Below, piece by piece: positions 25,402-34,479 of a stretch of 34,713 bases of DNA. Within the stretch, counting starts at the first letter, position 1, and each line of letters begins with the position of its first letter. The DNA lies in contig NZ_JADEWY010000072.1 in the NCBI RefSeq assembly GCF_015207375.1, positions 1-34,713 of the forward strand. The letters are read 5' to 3'. The notes beneath the pieces were generated by a model, which searched no databases, was not told the DNA's origin, and saw only the letters and a list, made by a program, of their open reading frames with translations. Origin of the DNA: Coleofasciculus sp. LEGE 07092 (lineage in GTDB: Bacteria; Cyanobacteriota; Cyanobacteriia; Cyanobacteriales; Coleofasciculaceae). A program made the position numbers and the translations under genes.

Positions 25402-25479
25402 GATTCCCCAGGATTGCATTAACCATTCCTAATAACTTAGCTGCTGGGGAAATCCAGGCACTATCTAGCCCTGGCAGCT
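25402..25479 (+). promoter_or_regulatory. Alternative hairpins between pilin and chaperone genes
   Basis: AGCTGC (25439-25444) pairs with GCAGCT (25474-25479), with further pairing inside (CCAGG/CCTGG). The left strand of that hairpin can instead pair upstream: ATTCCCCAG near 25403-25411 with CTGGGGAAAT near 25444-25453. The two pairings exclude each other. This could lower readthrough so that the subunit is made in excess over chaperone and usher. Confidence 0.4.
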
Positions 25480-25525
25480 ATTTATCCACTCAGAAAACTA
25501 CTCGAAGGTAAGAAGGTCAACCGTC

Positions 25526-26359
25526 ATGTTTTCTTACGCTCAAAAGCTTGCGCCTTTTTCTAAAATTGCTTTCAAAGCTTTGCAAATTGGTAGCGGTGTT
25601 TTATCAGCAGCTTGTCTTTTCAGTAGTGCAGCTTTAGCCCAGCTTGGTGCATCTCCTTTAGTTATTGAGGCAGAAGCGAACCAAGGTCAAGCACAAGCTA
25701 TTATTAATGTGATCAACTCTGGTGATACTCCTCTACGGACACGAATTTACACGGAACCTTTTACCTATGAGCGCGATAAAGGATTTCAAACTGTATCCTC
25801 TAGTTCAAATAACCTCAGTCCCTATCTACAATTTTCCCCCACAGAATTAACAGTACCACCGGGAGCAACTCGGCGGGTACGCTTGAGGGCTATACTTGCC
25901 CCCAGTCTTCCAGATGGAGAATATCGCACAGCAGTTTTTGCTGAAGCTCTAAAAGAGTCAACAGATGCTAGCGGTAGACGTGTTGGGGTAATCACTCGTG
26001 TAGCCACTACTGTTTATGTCCGCAAGGGTGATGTAGATCCCAAATTAACAGTAGATAGCGCTACCTTCAATTCCGAGCAAAAAACACTTCAACTACTGGT
26101 TCACAATACAGGTGATGCTTCTGTCCGCTTAGGTGTTAATTGGAAATTAAAACAAGGGGAAACAGTTGTCAGAACTGGAGAATCCATCCCTACTGCTATC
26201 GTCGCACAGGGCGATCGCAACCTCCTATTAAACAATCCCCAATCCGATCCATCCCCCCTTCCCCCCGGTAACTACCAACTCACAGGCGAATTAACCTGGG
26301 GTGAAAATAACAGCAACAAACTTCCCTTCACCGTCAACCTAACCATCCCCACTCGATAA
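25526..26359 (+). CDS. Periplasmic pilus-assembly chaperone (PapD-like)
   Basis: This 277-residue protein has a signal peptide (LQIGSGVLSAACLFSSAALA, cut before QLGA). Two Ig-like domains follow: the first (about 40-160) contains SPLVIEAEANQGQAQAIINV, LQFSPTELTVPPGATRRVRL and GEYRTAVFAE, the usual donor-strand chaperone features; the second (about 175-275) is shorter. It would hold the secreted subunits and hand them to the usher. Start at ATG 25526 with AAGGTAAGAAGG before it. It belongs to the non-classical, archaic-like branch seen in cyanobacteria. Confidence 0.8.
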   Translation: MFSYAQKLAPFSKIAFKALQIGSGVLSAACLFSSAALAQLGASPLVIEAEANQGQAQAIINVINSGDTPLRTRIYTEPFTYERDKGFQTVSSSSNNLSPYLQFSPTELTVPPGATRRVRLRAILAPSLPDGEYRTAVFAEALKESTDASGRRVGVITRVATTVYVRKGDVDPKLTVDSATFNSEQKTLQLLVHNTGDASVRLGVNWKLKQGETVVRTGESIPTAIVAQGDRNLLLNNPQSDPSPLPPGNYQLTGELTWGENNSNKLPFTVNLTIPTR

Positions 26360-26392
26360 AGTCACCTCAAACCCTGCACCAAAACCTCTCTT

Positions 26393-26433
26393 AACCTCTG
26401 CGCTCCTCTGCGAACCCTCTGCGAACCTCTGCG
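26393..26433. repeat. Short tandem CTCTGCG repeat
   Basis: CCTCTGCG occurs four times in about 40 bases (with AAC or CT between). Such arrays are common between cyanobacterial genes. It sits in the 200-base gap between the chaperone and the usher-like gene, before an A-run. Confidence 0.7.
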
Positions 26434-26522
26434 CTAAAAAAAAATAAACTTCCCACTCAAAGCTTAAACCCCTCAAAACAGCTTTAAATTATCCCAGTCA
26501 GCTTTATCTGACTTTATCTATT

Positions 26523-26546
26523 AGCCCGAAATTTATTTCAGGGCGG
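26523..26546 (+). terminator. Hairpin just before the usher-like gene
   Basis: GCCCGAAAT pairs with ATTTCAGGGC around a TT loop with one bulge. It ends about 30 bases before the ATG at 26576. It could attenuate transcription into the usher gene. No long U-run follows. Confidence 0.4.
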
Positions 26547-26575
26547 TATTTCCTGTAACCTTGAAGAGCTGCATT

Positions 26576-29500
26576 ATGTTTCACTCAGTACCGCCGCACA
26601 CACCACCTGCAATAATTCAGCAAGTCGCTCCTGAAAACACCACACAAACCACAGGAATTCCCTTTCAGATTGCTAATACACCCACACTTCAAACAACAGA
26701 TACCGTTGCTTCCCGTTCTACTCCCACACTACCAGAAACTCTTTTACCAGAGTACTCAGACTCTAATTTACCTATATTACCGGAACGAATAGAGCAGTTA
26801 AGTGCAGCGCAATTAGGACAGCCCATTTCCGTTAGCCTTTCCGATAACCAGCAGGGGCAATTAGACTTTTCCAACACCAACACCCCAACTAATCGTAATC
26901 CTTTAAATTCTGATTTAACTCTCTATCCCGATAATGGTGATGATTTAACCTTTAGCATTCAATCACCATCTGATAATAGTAATATAACTTCAACTCCAGA
27001 TACCCAGTTATCCGCAACAAATTCCGACGCTTCAACTCCCCCTGAAAACCCCGCAACCGATGAACCTGAGAGTTTACCCCTTCCCACCGATCAATCACCC
27101 ATCGCTCAAGTTCCTGACGGATTCTCAACCTTTCTAGTCGGCATCAAGGTAAACAACCGTAACGTTGTTACTAGTATATTGGTACGCGGACAAGACGATG
27201 GAACCCAAGCCATTGATTTTGATCAATGGTTGTTACCTTACGACGCCGTAGTGCAAGCATTAAAATTAAATACTAAACTTTTACCTGATAATCAAATCGA
27301 ATTGCGATCGCCCTCACAGGTGGTTCGCATCCAACCCAACCAACTCAAAACTGATCCAGAACTGGGATTGGTTTTTTCCGTAGCCGATTTGCGTACTCTA
27401 TTCGGTGTTGAGATAGAATTCGATATCCTCGACTATGCAGTAGCCATCCAAGCACCCTGGCTAAACCAACAGCCTCGAACTGGACGAAGAGAACAGATTG
27501 TTCAAACTGAAGGATTGCCCAGAATTGCCGCGTCTGGTTTCTCCCTTTCTGCGATTGAACAACGGTTAGATGCTAGCGGAACTGGAACGCGATCGCCAAA
27601 CTATACCGGAAATGTATCGGCAGTCGGTAGCATTTTCGGCGGCAGTTGGTATATCCGTGCCAACCAGCCGCAATTATTCTCAGCAGACACTTGGAGCCTT
27701 GCCGAAGCCCGATTTCAGCGACAAACTGATGCCGCTGATTATATTGTTGGTTCACAACCCACCTTCTGGCGCAGCCAAAGTGGGGGTGACTATTGGGGAT
27801 TTACCACGATTCAACGCCATGGTTTCGTCCCCCAGCTTCAACTTTACGGCGGTTCCGATCCGCGACAGCGCCTGAATTCTGCCGAAATGGGACGCACCAT
27901 CTCCGGAGAGGCTGAACCGGGTACATTAGTGCGCCTAGTTGAGGGATTTAGCGATCAACCTATTTCAGAAGTGCTGGTGGATTCCTCTGGCGTCTACCGC
28001 TTTGAAGATATTGAATTTAACAGTCAATCGATTAACAACTATCGCGTTTTACTCTATCCCCAAGGACGACTCACGGAAACTCCGGAAATTCGATCCGCTA
28101 CCTTCTCTAATTTACCCGGACAAATTCCCACTGGTTCCTCGGTGTATGTTGTCTCCGGTGGTTGGCGGCGGCAATTGTCGGGTTTGGAGCAAGGACTATT
28201 GGGCAATTTTAGCGACTTTCAAGGTGGGGTGATGGGGCGCTGGGGCGTTTCTAACAGCCTGACGCTGGGCGCTGGGGCAGTATATGATGAATCTTTGAGA
28301 GGAGTAGGAGAACTCTTTTTTCAGCCTGAAGGTTTCCCCTTAAAAGCGGCAGTCTCCGTTTTAAGTGGTACAGAGGATTCCGACTGGGATATTAACGCAG
28401 ACGTACTCTTTGAACCCTCCCGTAATTTTACCGCCCGATTCACGAGCGATCGCTTCGCCACCCGATTGAATGCCTACTGGCAATTATTCCCCGGTTTTAC
28501 CTTACTGGGAGGCACCAGCAGCAATGACGCCACAGAAGTCGGTGTACAACTCGCATTTAGCGGCAAAAATGCCTTTACCTTCGCCCGCGCCACCTTCGAT
28601 ACTAAAAGCCGCTTCCGGTGGAATTTTATCCAACGTCTCAATCAATTTCAACTGCGGTCATTAGGAAACGAAATCAGTACCCAATCAGAACTTAGCTATA
28701 ATTTTTCCAAAAACTTTAGCACAGGTCACGCCTTAGTTCTCGGTTACGATACCCAAAGCCAGAACGATGAGAATTTAGCCAGCTTGACGTGGCGCTATAC
28801 CTCCGAACAAAAATCAATCGATGGCAGTCCCCTGTGGGATGCCCAACTGGGTTACGGCGTTGGTTCTCGCGGTTCCGGTATCGTTGCTGCGGTGGGGACT
28901 TCCATATTACCGGGTTTGCGCGTGCAGGCGCGGTATCAGGGGGTATCGGTTAGTTCCGATGAATCAGCATTTAGTTTAAACTTAGTATCCGGACTCAATT
29001 TACAGCAAGGACTTTCCCCAGGCGATCGCCGTGCCGACTATCTCCGCACTCAGGGGGGACTCCTAATTCAACCCTTTTTCGATCGCAATCAAAACGGCAA
29101 ACACGATCCCGGCGAGAAACATTATACAGACCCCGACCTGCTCATGGTCAACAACCAACCTACCGGGTCATTACGCGCTGAAATTCAGAGCGATCGCATT
29201 TTAATGCACCTGCCCCCTGGCATCTATCGCCTGGATCTCGATCCGGCGGGGTTCCCCTTTGACTGGCAAGCTGTTGAGGATGCCTATGCGGTAGATGTAG
29301 TTGCTGGGAGTTATACGCCTGTTTTAGTCCCTTTGGTGCAATCTTATACGGTATCTGGTATTGTCACCGATGACCAAGGTCAACCCATCAGTGGCGCTAG
29401 AGTAGAAGCCATTCCCTCGAAGTCTGGAGAACGGTCATTTTCTGTCACCAATGACGCTGGCGTTTACTATTTAGAACGTTTGCAGCAAGGCAGTTATAGC

Positions 29501-29602
29501 CTTCAGATCAATGGTCAGTCTGCTTTTCCGAATGTGATTGAACTCCAGAGTAATTCTGAAACCTTCCAAGAGCTTAATTTAGTGTGCCTGCGTAAGTCCT
29601 GA
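26576..29602 (+). CDS. Outer-membrane usher-like protein
   Basis: A protein of about 1008 residues. After a long Pro/Thr/Ser/Asn-rich region (about 1-180), a soluble domain (DGFSTFLVGIKVNNRNVV, DYAVAIQAPWL) precedes a beta-rich barrel-like region (about 310-860) with a plug-like middle domain (GRTISGEAEPGTLVRLVEG), and a C-terminal carboxypeptidase-regulatory-like domain (DQGQPISGARVEAIPS, DAGVYYLERLQQGSY). This fits an usher of the FimD/CooC sort. No signal peptide follows ATG 26576 or the upstream TTG 26561, which is odd for an outer-membrane protein; a 5' lesion is likely. The last few codons come from a resolvase-gene remnant. Confidence 0.72.
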   Translation: MFHSVPPHTPPAIIQQVAPENTTQTTGIPFQIANTPTLQTTDTVASRSTPTLPETLLPEYSDSNLPILPERIEQLSAAQLGQPISVSLSDNQQGQLDFSNTNTPTNRNPLNSDLTLYPDNGDDLTFSIQSPSDNSNITSTPDTQLSATNSDASTPPENPATDEPESLPLPTDQSPIAQVPDGFSTFLVGIKVNNRNVVTSILVRGQDDGTQAIDFDQWLLPYDAVVQALKLNTKLLPDNQIELRSPSQVVRIQPNQLKTDPELGLVFSVADLRTLFGVEIEFDILDYAVAIQAPWLNQQPRTGRREQIVQTEGLPRIAASGFSLSAIEQRLDASGTGTRSPNYTGNVSAVGSIFGGSWYIRANQPQLFSADTWSLAEARFQRQTDAADYIVGSQPTFWRSQSGGDYWGFTTIQRHGFVPQLQLYGGSDPRQRLNSAEMGRTISGEAEPGTLVRLVEGFSDQPISEVLVDSSGVYRFEDIEFNSQSINNYRVLLYPQGRLTETPEIRSATFSNLPGQIPTGSSVYVVSGGWRRQLSGLEQGLLGNFSDFQGGVMGRWGVSNSLTLGAGAVYDESLRGVGELFFQPEGFPLKAAVSVLSGTEDSDWDINADVLFEPSRNFTARFTSDRFATRLNAYWQLFPGFTLLGGTSSNDATEVGVQLAFSGKNAFTFARATFDTKSRFRWNFIQRLNQFQLRSLGNEISTQSELSYNFSKNFSTGHALVLGYDTQSQNDENLASLTWRYTSEQKSIDGSPLWDAQLGYGVGSRGSGIVAAVGTSILPGLRVQARYQGVSVSSDESAFSLNLVSGLNLQQGLSPGDRRADYLRTQGGLLIQPFFDRNQNGKHDPGEKHYTDPDLLMVNNQPTGSLRAEIQSDRILMHLPPGIYRLDLDPAGFPFDWQAVEDAYAVDVVAGSYTPVLVPLVQSYTVSGIVTDDQGQPISGARVEAIPSKSGERSFSVTNDAGVYYLERLQQGSYSLQINGQSAFPNVIELQSNSETFQELNLVCLRKS

Positions 29603-29691
29603 AGAATTCAAGGCTCATATTAACCAGTTAGAGAAGGAGAAGTTAAGTAAAGCTCTGTCTCTTCTATCAGTTAATCAGCCACAGGTACAGC
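29590..29691 (+). pseudogene. Telomere resolvase gene remnant
   Basis: Directly at the stop of the usher-like gene, the plus strand reads EFKAHINQLEKEKL and then SKALSLLSVNQPQVQ. These match the coiled-coil (EFKAHINQLEKEKL) and linker (SKALSNISVGQPQVQ) of the resolvase at 1760-3541, with the residues between deleted. The DNA is near-identical to that gene for the first 40 bases. CGTAAG just before may be the homologous GGTAAG codons, so the usher tail RKS derives from it. The remnant is joined to a subtelomeric repeat piece. It is clearly non-functional. Confidence 0.8.
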
Positions 29692-29695
29692 TTTG

Positions 29696-29775
29696 GCTCT
29701 CGCGACCCTCAACAAGCTCTAACTGGTTATTGCCTTGCCAATTCTGCTTTCGGATTCTTCTAACAGGTTTTCTTA
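29696..29775. repeat. Displaced copy of the subtelomeric repeat
   Basis: About 80 bases match 410-492 (landmarks CTCAACAAGCTCTAACTGG, TTATTGCCTTGCC and TTCTTCTAACAGGTTTTCTT). Octamers AACTGGTT (29721-29728) and AACAGGTT (29762-29769) are kept. It follows the resolvase remnant, but its orientation relative to that gene is opposite to that at the left end, so it is not a simple copy of the end. Confidence 0.8.
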
Positions 29776-29860
29776 CAGCTTTATCTAACTCCTCAACGGA
29801 TGCTCAATAAGCCGAGAAAATGCCTCGCTTGTGTTAACGGCAGAAGACAGCCGACCTGAA

Positions 29861-31228
29861 CTAACGCCATTTCTCTACAAACTCCCCAATCTCCCGCACC
29901 AGCCACTCTTTTTCAGGTGGCGTTAAAAATATGCCAAAACTCGGCTTATGTCCCCTTAACCTCAGGTGACAGAACGTGATAGATTTTTTACTCAACGGTA
30001 AATTAATTTCCCTCAGTTCTATCTGATTAATATCTCTCGTAGTTCCCTGAACGTTCTGATACCGCGAACCCAGTAACCACTTCTGTAACTGGAAGGTTTG
30101 GGAACTGACTTCTATTTCTATTTTCGATAAGGTGCAGTAGAGGAATGTTGTAAGTAACCACATTCCTATCACCACACAGACTCCTAAAGGGATGAGGTTA
30201 GAGGATTGCAGGAATAAGGAGAGTTTAATTACCATCCCAATCGTTAACACCAATAAGCCATTCCACACCAGATTAATGAGGGCGGCAAGTTGACTGGGTT
30301 TAGTTCGCAATCCAATCGGGGGAATTTCGACGCTCAGAGTATTGTCACTTTTAATTAAACGAATCGGACTATCCTTGGGTTTTTGCAGTCGGGGTAGTCT
30401 TGAGGATTTAATCAGCGCCTGTTTCCCTTGCAGTACGGCTAACGCTTCGGTGGCAGCGGCAAATCTGTCTTCCCTAATCGGTTCCAGCATTTTCTCCAAC
30501 CAGTCGGCAAACTCCTTGGAGAGGTGAACATAGGGGCGGAAATCAAGTTTGAGTTGGCGCTGGGGTAAGTCGGCGGGGGATTGGTGGGTTAATAGGAAAA
30601 CAAGAGTTGTTCCTAACCCATACAAATCCGTCGAAAGTACCGCTTGTCCGCGAAACTGCTCCGGTGCCATATAGCCGTAAGTCCCTACAATTGTACTGCC
30701 ACCTGTAACTGTATGGTGATAGGTATCTTGCACGGCACCAAAATCCACAAGAAAGACCCGTCCCTGGCGATTTAAGATAATATTTTGTGGCTTGATATCC
30801 CGATGAATCACAGGGGGGACTAGTTGGTGCAGGTAAATGAGAATGTTTAAGACGCGCAGGGCGAGCTGCTTGACTTGGGTTTCATCGGGGTGCCAACCCC
30901 GTTCAACCAGTACGGCTAAGGATTTTCCGGGTGCTAATTGTTGAGCAATGTAAAAACGGAGATCGCCTGATGTGTCTACTTGGAAATAATCTAAATAACG
31001 GGGAATCCCTGGATGGTTAAGTTGAGCCAGAATCCGGGCTTCTCGCTCAAACAATTCCATCTTCTTCCAGTCTGCCATCCGCCGCAGGGATAGGACTTTG
31101 AGTGCCACGTTTTGATTATTTTTTAAGTCTTTGGCAGCATAGGTTGTCCCCACACCCCCCTGTCCCAACAGATTCAGGATACGGTAGCGTTGGGTGATCA
31201 TCTCTCCGGGTTGATGCAACTGTTCCAT
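29861..31228 (-). CDS. Membrane-anchored Ser/Thr protein kinase
   Basis: A 455-residue protein. The kinase domain (about 15-265) is complete: Gly-rich LLGQGGVGTTY, Lys in ALKVLSLRR, HRDIKPQNIILN, VDFGAVQDTY and GTYGYMAPEQFRG. Two membrane helices follow (about 320-342 and 347-366), then a C-terminal soluble domain of about 90 residues. This is a typical cyanobacterial PKN-type kinase. It starts one base after the stop of the upstream kinase-ankyrin gene and looks like its tandem duplicate in the kinase part. Confidence 0.9.
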   Translation of the reverse strand: MEQLHQPGEMITQRYRILNLLGQGGVGTTYAAKDLKNNQNVALKVLSLRRMADWKKMELFEREARILAQLNHPGIPRYLDYFQVDTSGDLRFYIAQQLAPGKSLAVLVERGWHPDETQVKQLALRVLNILIYLHQLVPPVIHRDIKPQNIILNRQGRVFLVDFGAVQDTYHHTVTGGSTIVGTYGYMAPEQFRGQAVLSTDLYGLGTTLVFLLTHQSPADLPQRQLKLDFRPYVHLSKEFADWLEKMLEPIREDRFAAATEALAVLQGKQALIKSSRLPRLQKPKDSPIRLIKSDNTLSVEIPPIGLRTKPSQLAALINLVWNGLLVLTIGMVIKLSLFLQSSNLIPLGVCVVIGMWLLTTFLYCTLSKIEIEVSSQTFQLQKWLLGSRYQNVQGTTRDINQIELREINLPLSKKSITFCHLRLRGHKPSFGIFLTPPEKEWLVREIGEFVEKWR

Positions 31229-31229
31229 A

Positions 31230-32516
31230 TCACTCGATCGCCTGGTAACGTTGGAGTAATTCGGCGATTTGGGGCGATTGCGTTCGCGCTAAGGTTAGTG
31301 GGGTTTCACCTCGGTGATTTCTGCCGTTAATATCAACACCTTTGGCAATGAGGAGTTCGATGACTTCCATTGAGGGCGTCTGTTGGGTTAGGGTCATGCC
31401 ATAGTAGTAGGATACATTTTGCTTCTTGAGGGCGAAGTGAAGGGGGTTATTGCCAAAGTTATCCGTCGCCCGAATATTTGCCCCCCGACTCAGTAGCAGT
31501 TCGGTCATGGCTTTGGTATCATGCTGCACGGCAATATGCAGAACCGTATGCCCATCCGAGTCGTACCGGGTATGAATCTGTGCCCCTCTATTGATTAAAA
31601 GTTCAGCGATGTCGGGTTTGTTATTGCTGACTGCCCAGTGCAGGGGTGTATGCTCCTGGTATTCTTTGGCATTCACGTTCACCCCTTGGTCTAAATAGTA
31701 GCGGACGGTTTCCATATCTCCACCCATAATTCCTTCGTACATGGCTCTGGGGGTAAACCCGATCGCACTCAGGAGGGGATACTTGTAGTGGTTGAGAATA
31801 CTGACGACAACAACTGTAGTAACACCCACGCCGACGATGGCTTTCCAGGGAGTAGCGGCACTCGATGGAGTACTCAGCGTCTGCTTACCGCGCAGTACTG
31901 CCAAGGCTTCCTTTGCTGAGGAGAACCTATCTGCGACATCCGGTTCCAGCATTTTTTCCAACCAATCGGCAAACTCCTCGCTAATCTGGACACGGGAGCG
32001 AAAATCTATCTTCAGCCTATCGGTGGGTAAGTCGGCGGGGGAACGGTGGGTGAGTAAAAATAGTAATGTTGCCCCTAAACCCTATAAATCCGTTGCCGGA
32101 ACTGCTTGCCCCCGAAACTGTTCTGGAGCCATATAGCCGTAGGTTCCCACCATCGTACTGCCCCGCATCAGGGTACTATGATAGGTATCCTGCACGGCAC
32201 CAAAATCCACCAGAAATAACTGCCCATCATCACGCCGGATAGTATTGTGGGGCTTGATATCCCGGTGGATAACAGGTGGGGTTAATCCATGCAGATAAAC
32301 CAGAATTTCTAATAGCTGAGTGGCGATGCGCCGAATTTCTTTTTCATTGCCACGCCAACCGTTTTGTACCCACGTCGCCAGAGATTGTCCCTCGGCTAAC
32401 TGTTGGACAATATAGAAAGAACGGTCTTGGGGTGTGTCAATATGAAAATAGTCTAGGTATTGGGGAATGCGGGGATTTTTGACTTGAGCGAGAACACGCG
32501 CTTCTCTCTCATCTCC
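31230..32516 (-). pseudogene. Ser/Thr kinase - ankyrin repeat gene, 5'-truncated with an in-frame stop
   Basis: The frame from 32516 reads EREARVLAQV, HRDIKPHNTIRRDDG, VDFGAVQDTYHST and MAPEQFRGQAVPATDL, then a TAG (32082-32084) where the tandem kinase has Tyr (DLYGLG), then GLGATLLFLLTHRSPADLP and on. The Gly-rich loop and Lys are missing because the gene is cut at 32516, where the 3' end of the second resolvase gene begins. The part after the stop keeps one membrane helix (VGVGVTTVVVVSIL) and about four ankyrin repeats (NTPLHWAV-like, HTVLHIAVQHD, NPLHFALKKQ). A restart at 31961 could still yield an ankyrin protein, without kinase function. Confidence 0.85.
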
Positions 32517-34409
32517 TTATTTGACTGGCGCTTCACCATCGAGGAAACTCTCGTTCACTTGAAAGAGTATCTTGCTAATTTTGGAGCTGCCGTGCCGCTT
32601 GTTGTAATAGGTTGTAGGATTACAGGGGTCTTTGGGATTATGCATTCCATACTTGGAATTGTGGCTGATCACCTCATCAGCATGAGCTTTTATCCAATCT
32701 CCGACCAACAACCCATTGACTCCTGAAAGCTCCCTCAGTGCTTGATTGGTGATTGCCAAACGGTCTTCGTCTCCAGTGGCTACTGTGTCATTGTAAAGGG
32801 CGATCGCATTGAAACTGCGGCGGATTTTCTCTTCTGAAGCCCCTGACACCTTGGTAGCCCATAGCTCGGCGTGGGAGTAGCCTTCAAAGTCAATTGTCTC
32901 TTGCTGCTTTGAGGATGGCTGAGTCGCTGGCTTGCTTTCAGATGGCTGTGACTGTGGCTGACTCACTGAGATATTTGACACGGCTTTCTGGAGTTTCTCT
33001 TCAATCAATCGCTCAATTAGTGCTTCTAGAGTCTCTTCGGTGAACAGTTGTGGGTGGGGTTGGGTTTGAACCGTTTTGGCTTCGGTGGGCTCAGTCGAAC
33101 CGCTGACGCTTACCGAAGCCTGTGACTTTTCTGTTTTCTCCTGCTCTAACTGGTTCACTTTGGCTTGAAGTTGTTGTAATTGTTCGGTTATTTGTCGCTT
33201 GTCTTCTGCTAACTGGTTATTCTCTGCCTGCAATTGTTGTAACTTTTTGCCGAGTTCTACAGTCCGCTCGTGACGCTCAATCAGCCGACTGATAACGCTT
33301 TGCTGATTGGGGAGCTGCCATCGCTGTTGTAAGCTTTTGATCACTTCTAAATTGGACTCATTCACGCGAACTGAATGGGTTTTTTCTTTTTCTGGGAGAG
33401 TAGGAAAGGGTACGTGCTTAGTGACGTAATAATCGGAGTAGCCAGCGGTTGTAGCGAGGTGAGCTAGGTCGCTATCGTCTTTGATTTCTGGTGTGAAGTG
33501 ACCCAGTAGCTTGGAAGCGTGTAGTATTTTTGACCCATAGCTCCCAAGACAATCCCGTTCGGTTGCCAATACCGCATAGGCAGCTCGCAGGGCTTTACAG
33601 TTGTCTTGCTTCTCACCGTGCCGAAATCTTAAAACTGGGTTGTCTTGACCTACATCGCCAAAGTAGGCTCTCACTACACGGTTGAGAGATTGATTACGAC
33701 GCTTATCAAGCTCGACATTTTGACGGGTAACGCTTTTTGGGAATTCTTTCGACACTTCCAATAGCAATGCTTTTGTACTGGATTCCCGTCTGAGTTTGGC
33801 TAGACACTTGATTACATAGTCGGCAGGATAGAGGGTTGCTATCTCGAAGATTGGCTTTTCACCCCGCTTCTTACCCTGCCCTTCAAATAGGACGTGATAG
33901 GGCTTTCCTTCAATGGGGGAGAACTTGGCGCGGACTAATACCTCATGAGGGCGTCTGCCTGTTGCGGCAATAATCCCTACGGCTAAGGAGTGGGGGTCTT
34001 CACTGCCAAGAAGTTTCCCTGTTACTTGCAAGTAGGTATCGGGGTCTATCTCGGTTGAGCTCTCTAAGCGGTCAATGGCACGGGTGGATTGATTGCGATT
34101 CTGCCATTGCTCTTTATCTAAGCCACACAGCAAGGGGACGTAGTGCTTCAGTTCGTGACCTTTAACTCGACCTTCTGCGTCATGCTTGGGGATGAGTTGA
34201 GCATTTTTACCTTCTTCTAGGGGAATGTTACGGAATTTTGAGTATAGACCGTAGCGGCTCAATAAGGTGCCTAGTGATTTCTCACTATAGTTTTGTGTGA
34301 GAAGCCATTCGTTGAACTGGTCACAATGGGGCTTAATCTCCTCCAAGCTTTTCAGGTCTTGGGTTGCATTGAATAACTCTTCGATTTTTTGCTGTAGGGC
34401 TTTGCTCAT
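32517..34409 (-). CDS. Telomere resolvase (protelomerase)-like protein, internal copy
   Basis: A 630-residue relative of the protein at 1760-3541, with all key motifs at the same positions: ATGRRPHEV (Arg 152), GQGKKRG (Lys 180), KALR (272/275), LLGH (His 304) and GYSDYY (Tyr 324/327). It differs mainly by a longer coiled-coil (ENNQLAEDKRQITEQLQQL and onward) that adds about 37 residues. The C-terminal domain is nearly identical, partly from gene conversion. It appears intact and has its own octamer-bearing upstream region. It lies over 30 kb from the visible telomere, so it either serves another telomere, backs up the first copy, or is an internalised end. Confidence 0.8.
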   Translation of the reverse strand: MSKALQQKIEELFNATQDLKSLEEIKPHCDQFNEWLLTQNYSEKSLGTLLSRYGLYSKFRNIPLEEGKNAQLIPKHDAEGRVKGHELKHYVPLLCGLDKEQWQNRNQSTRAIDRLESSTEIDPDTYLQVTGKLLGSEDPHSLAVGIIAATGRRPHEVLVRAKFSPIEGKPYHVLFEGQGKKRGEKPIFEIATLYPADYVIKCLAKLRRESSTKALLLEVSKEFPKSVTRQNVELDKRRNQSLNRVVRAYFGDVGQDNPVLRFRHGEKQDNCKALRAAYAVLATERDCLGSYGSKILHASKLLGHFTPEIKDDSDLAHLATTAGYSDYYVTKHVPFPTLPEKEKTHSVRVNESNLEVIKSLQQRWQLPNQQSVISRLIERHERTVELGKKLQQLQAENNQLAEDKRQITEQLQQLQAKVNQLEQEKTEKSQASVSVSGSTEPTEAKTVQTQPHPQLFTEETLEALIERLIEEKLQKAVSNISVSQPQSQPSESKPATQPSSKQQETIDFEGYSHAELWATKVSGASEEKIRRSFNAIALYNDTVATGDEDRLAITNQALRELSGVNGLLVGDWIKAHADEVISHNSKYGMHNPKDPCNPTTYYNKRHGSSKISKILFQVNESFLDGEAPVK

Positions 34410-34431
34410 TTGTTCTGAGTTCCTGCGGGAT

Positions 34432-34479
34432 AACTAGTTATATATTAGTAACTGGTTATTAATATGTCAAGAACTAGTT
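34432..34479 (-). promoter_or_regulatory. Octamer array upstream of internal resolvase gene
   Basis: AACTAGTT at 34432, AACTGGTT at 34450 and AACTAGTT at 34472 (18 and 22 bp apart) match the first three sites before the other resolvase gene. The word ATGTCAAGAACTAGTT around the third site is identical in both. Similarity between the two upstream regions stops exactly after this octamer (34479/3609), which marks a rearrangement border. Confidence 0.6.

Noticed and set aside
29602..29860. A complete third resolvase gene after the usher-like gene
   Set aside because: Only about 30 codons of coiled-coil and linker remain and the catalytic part is absent.
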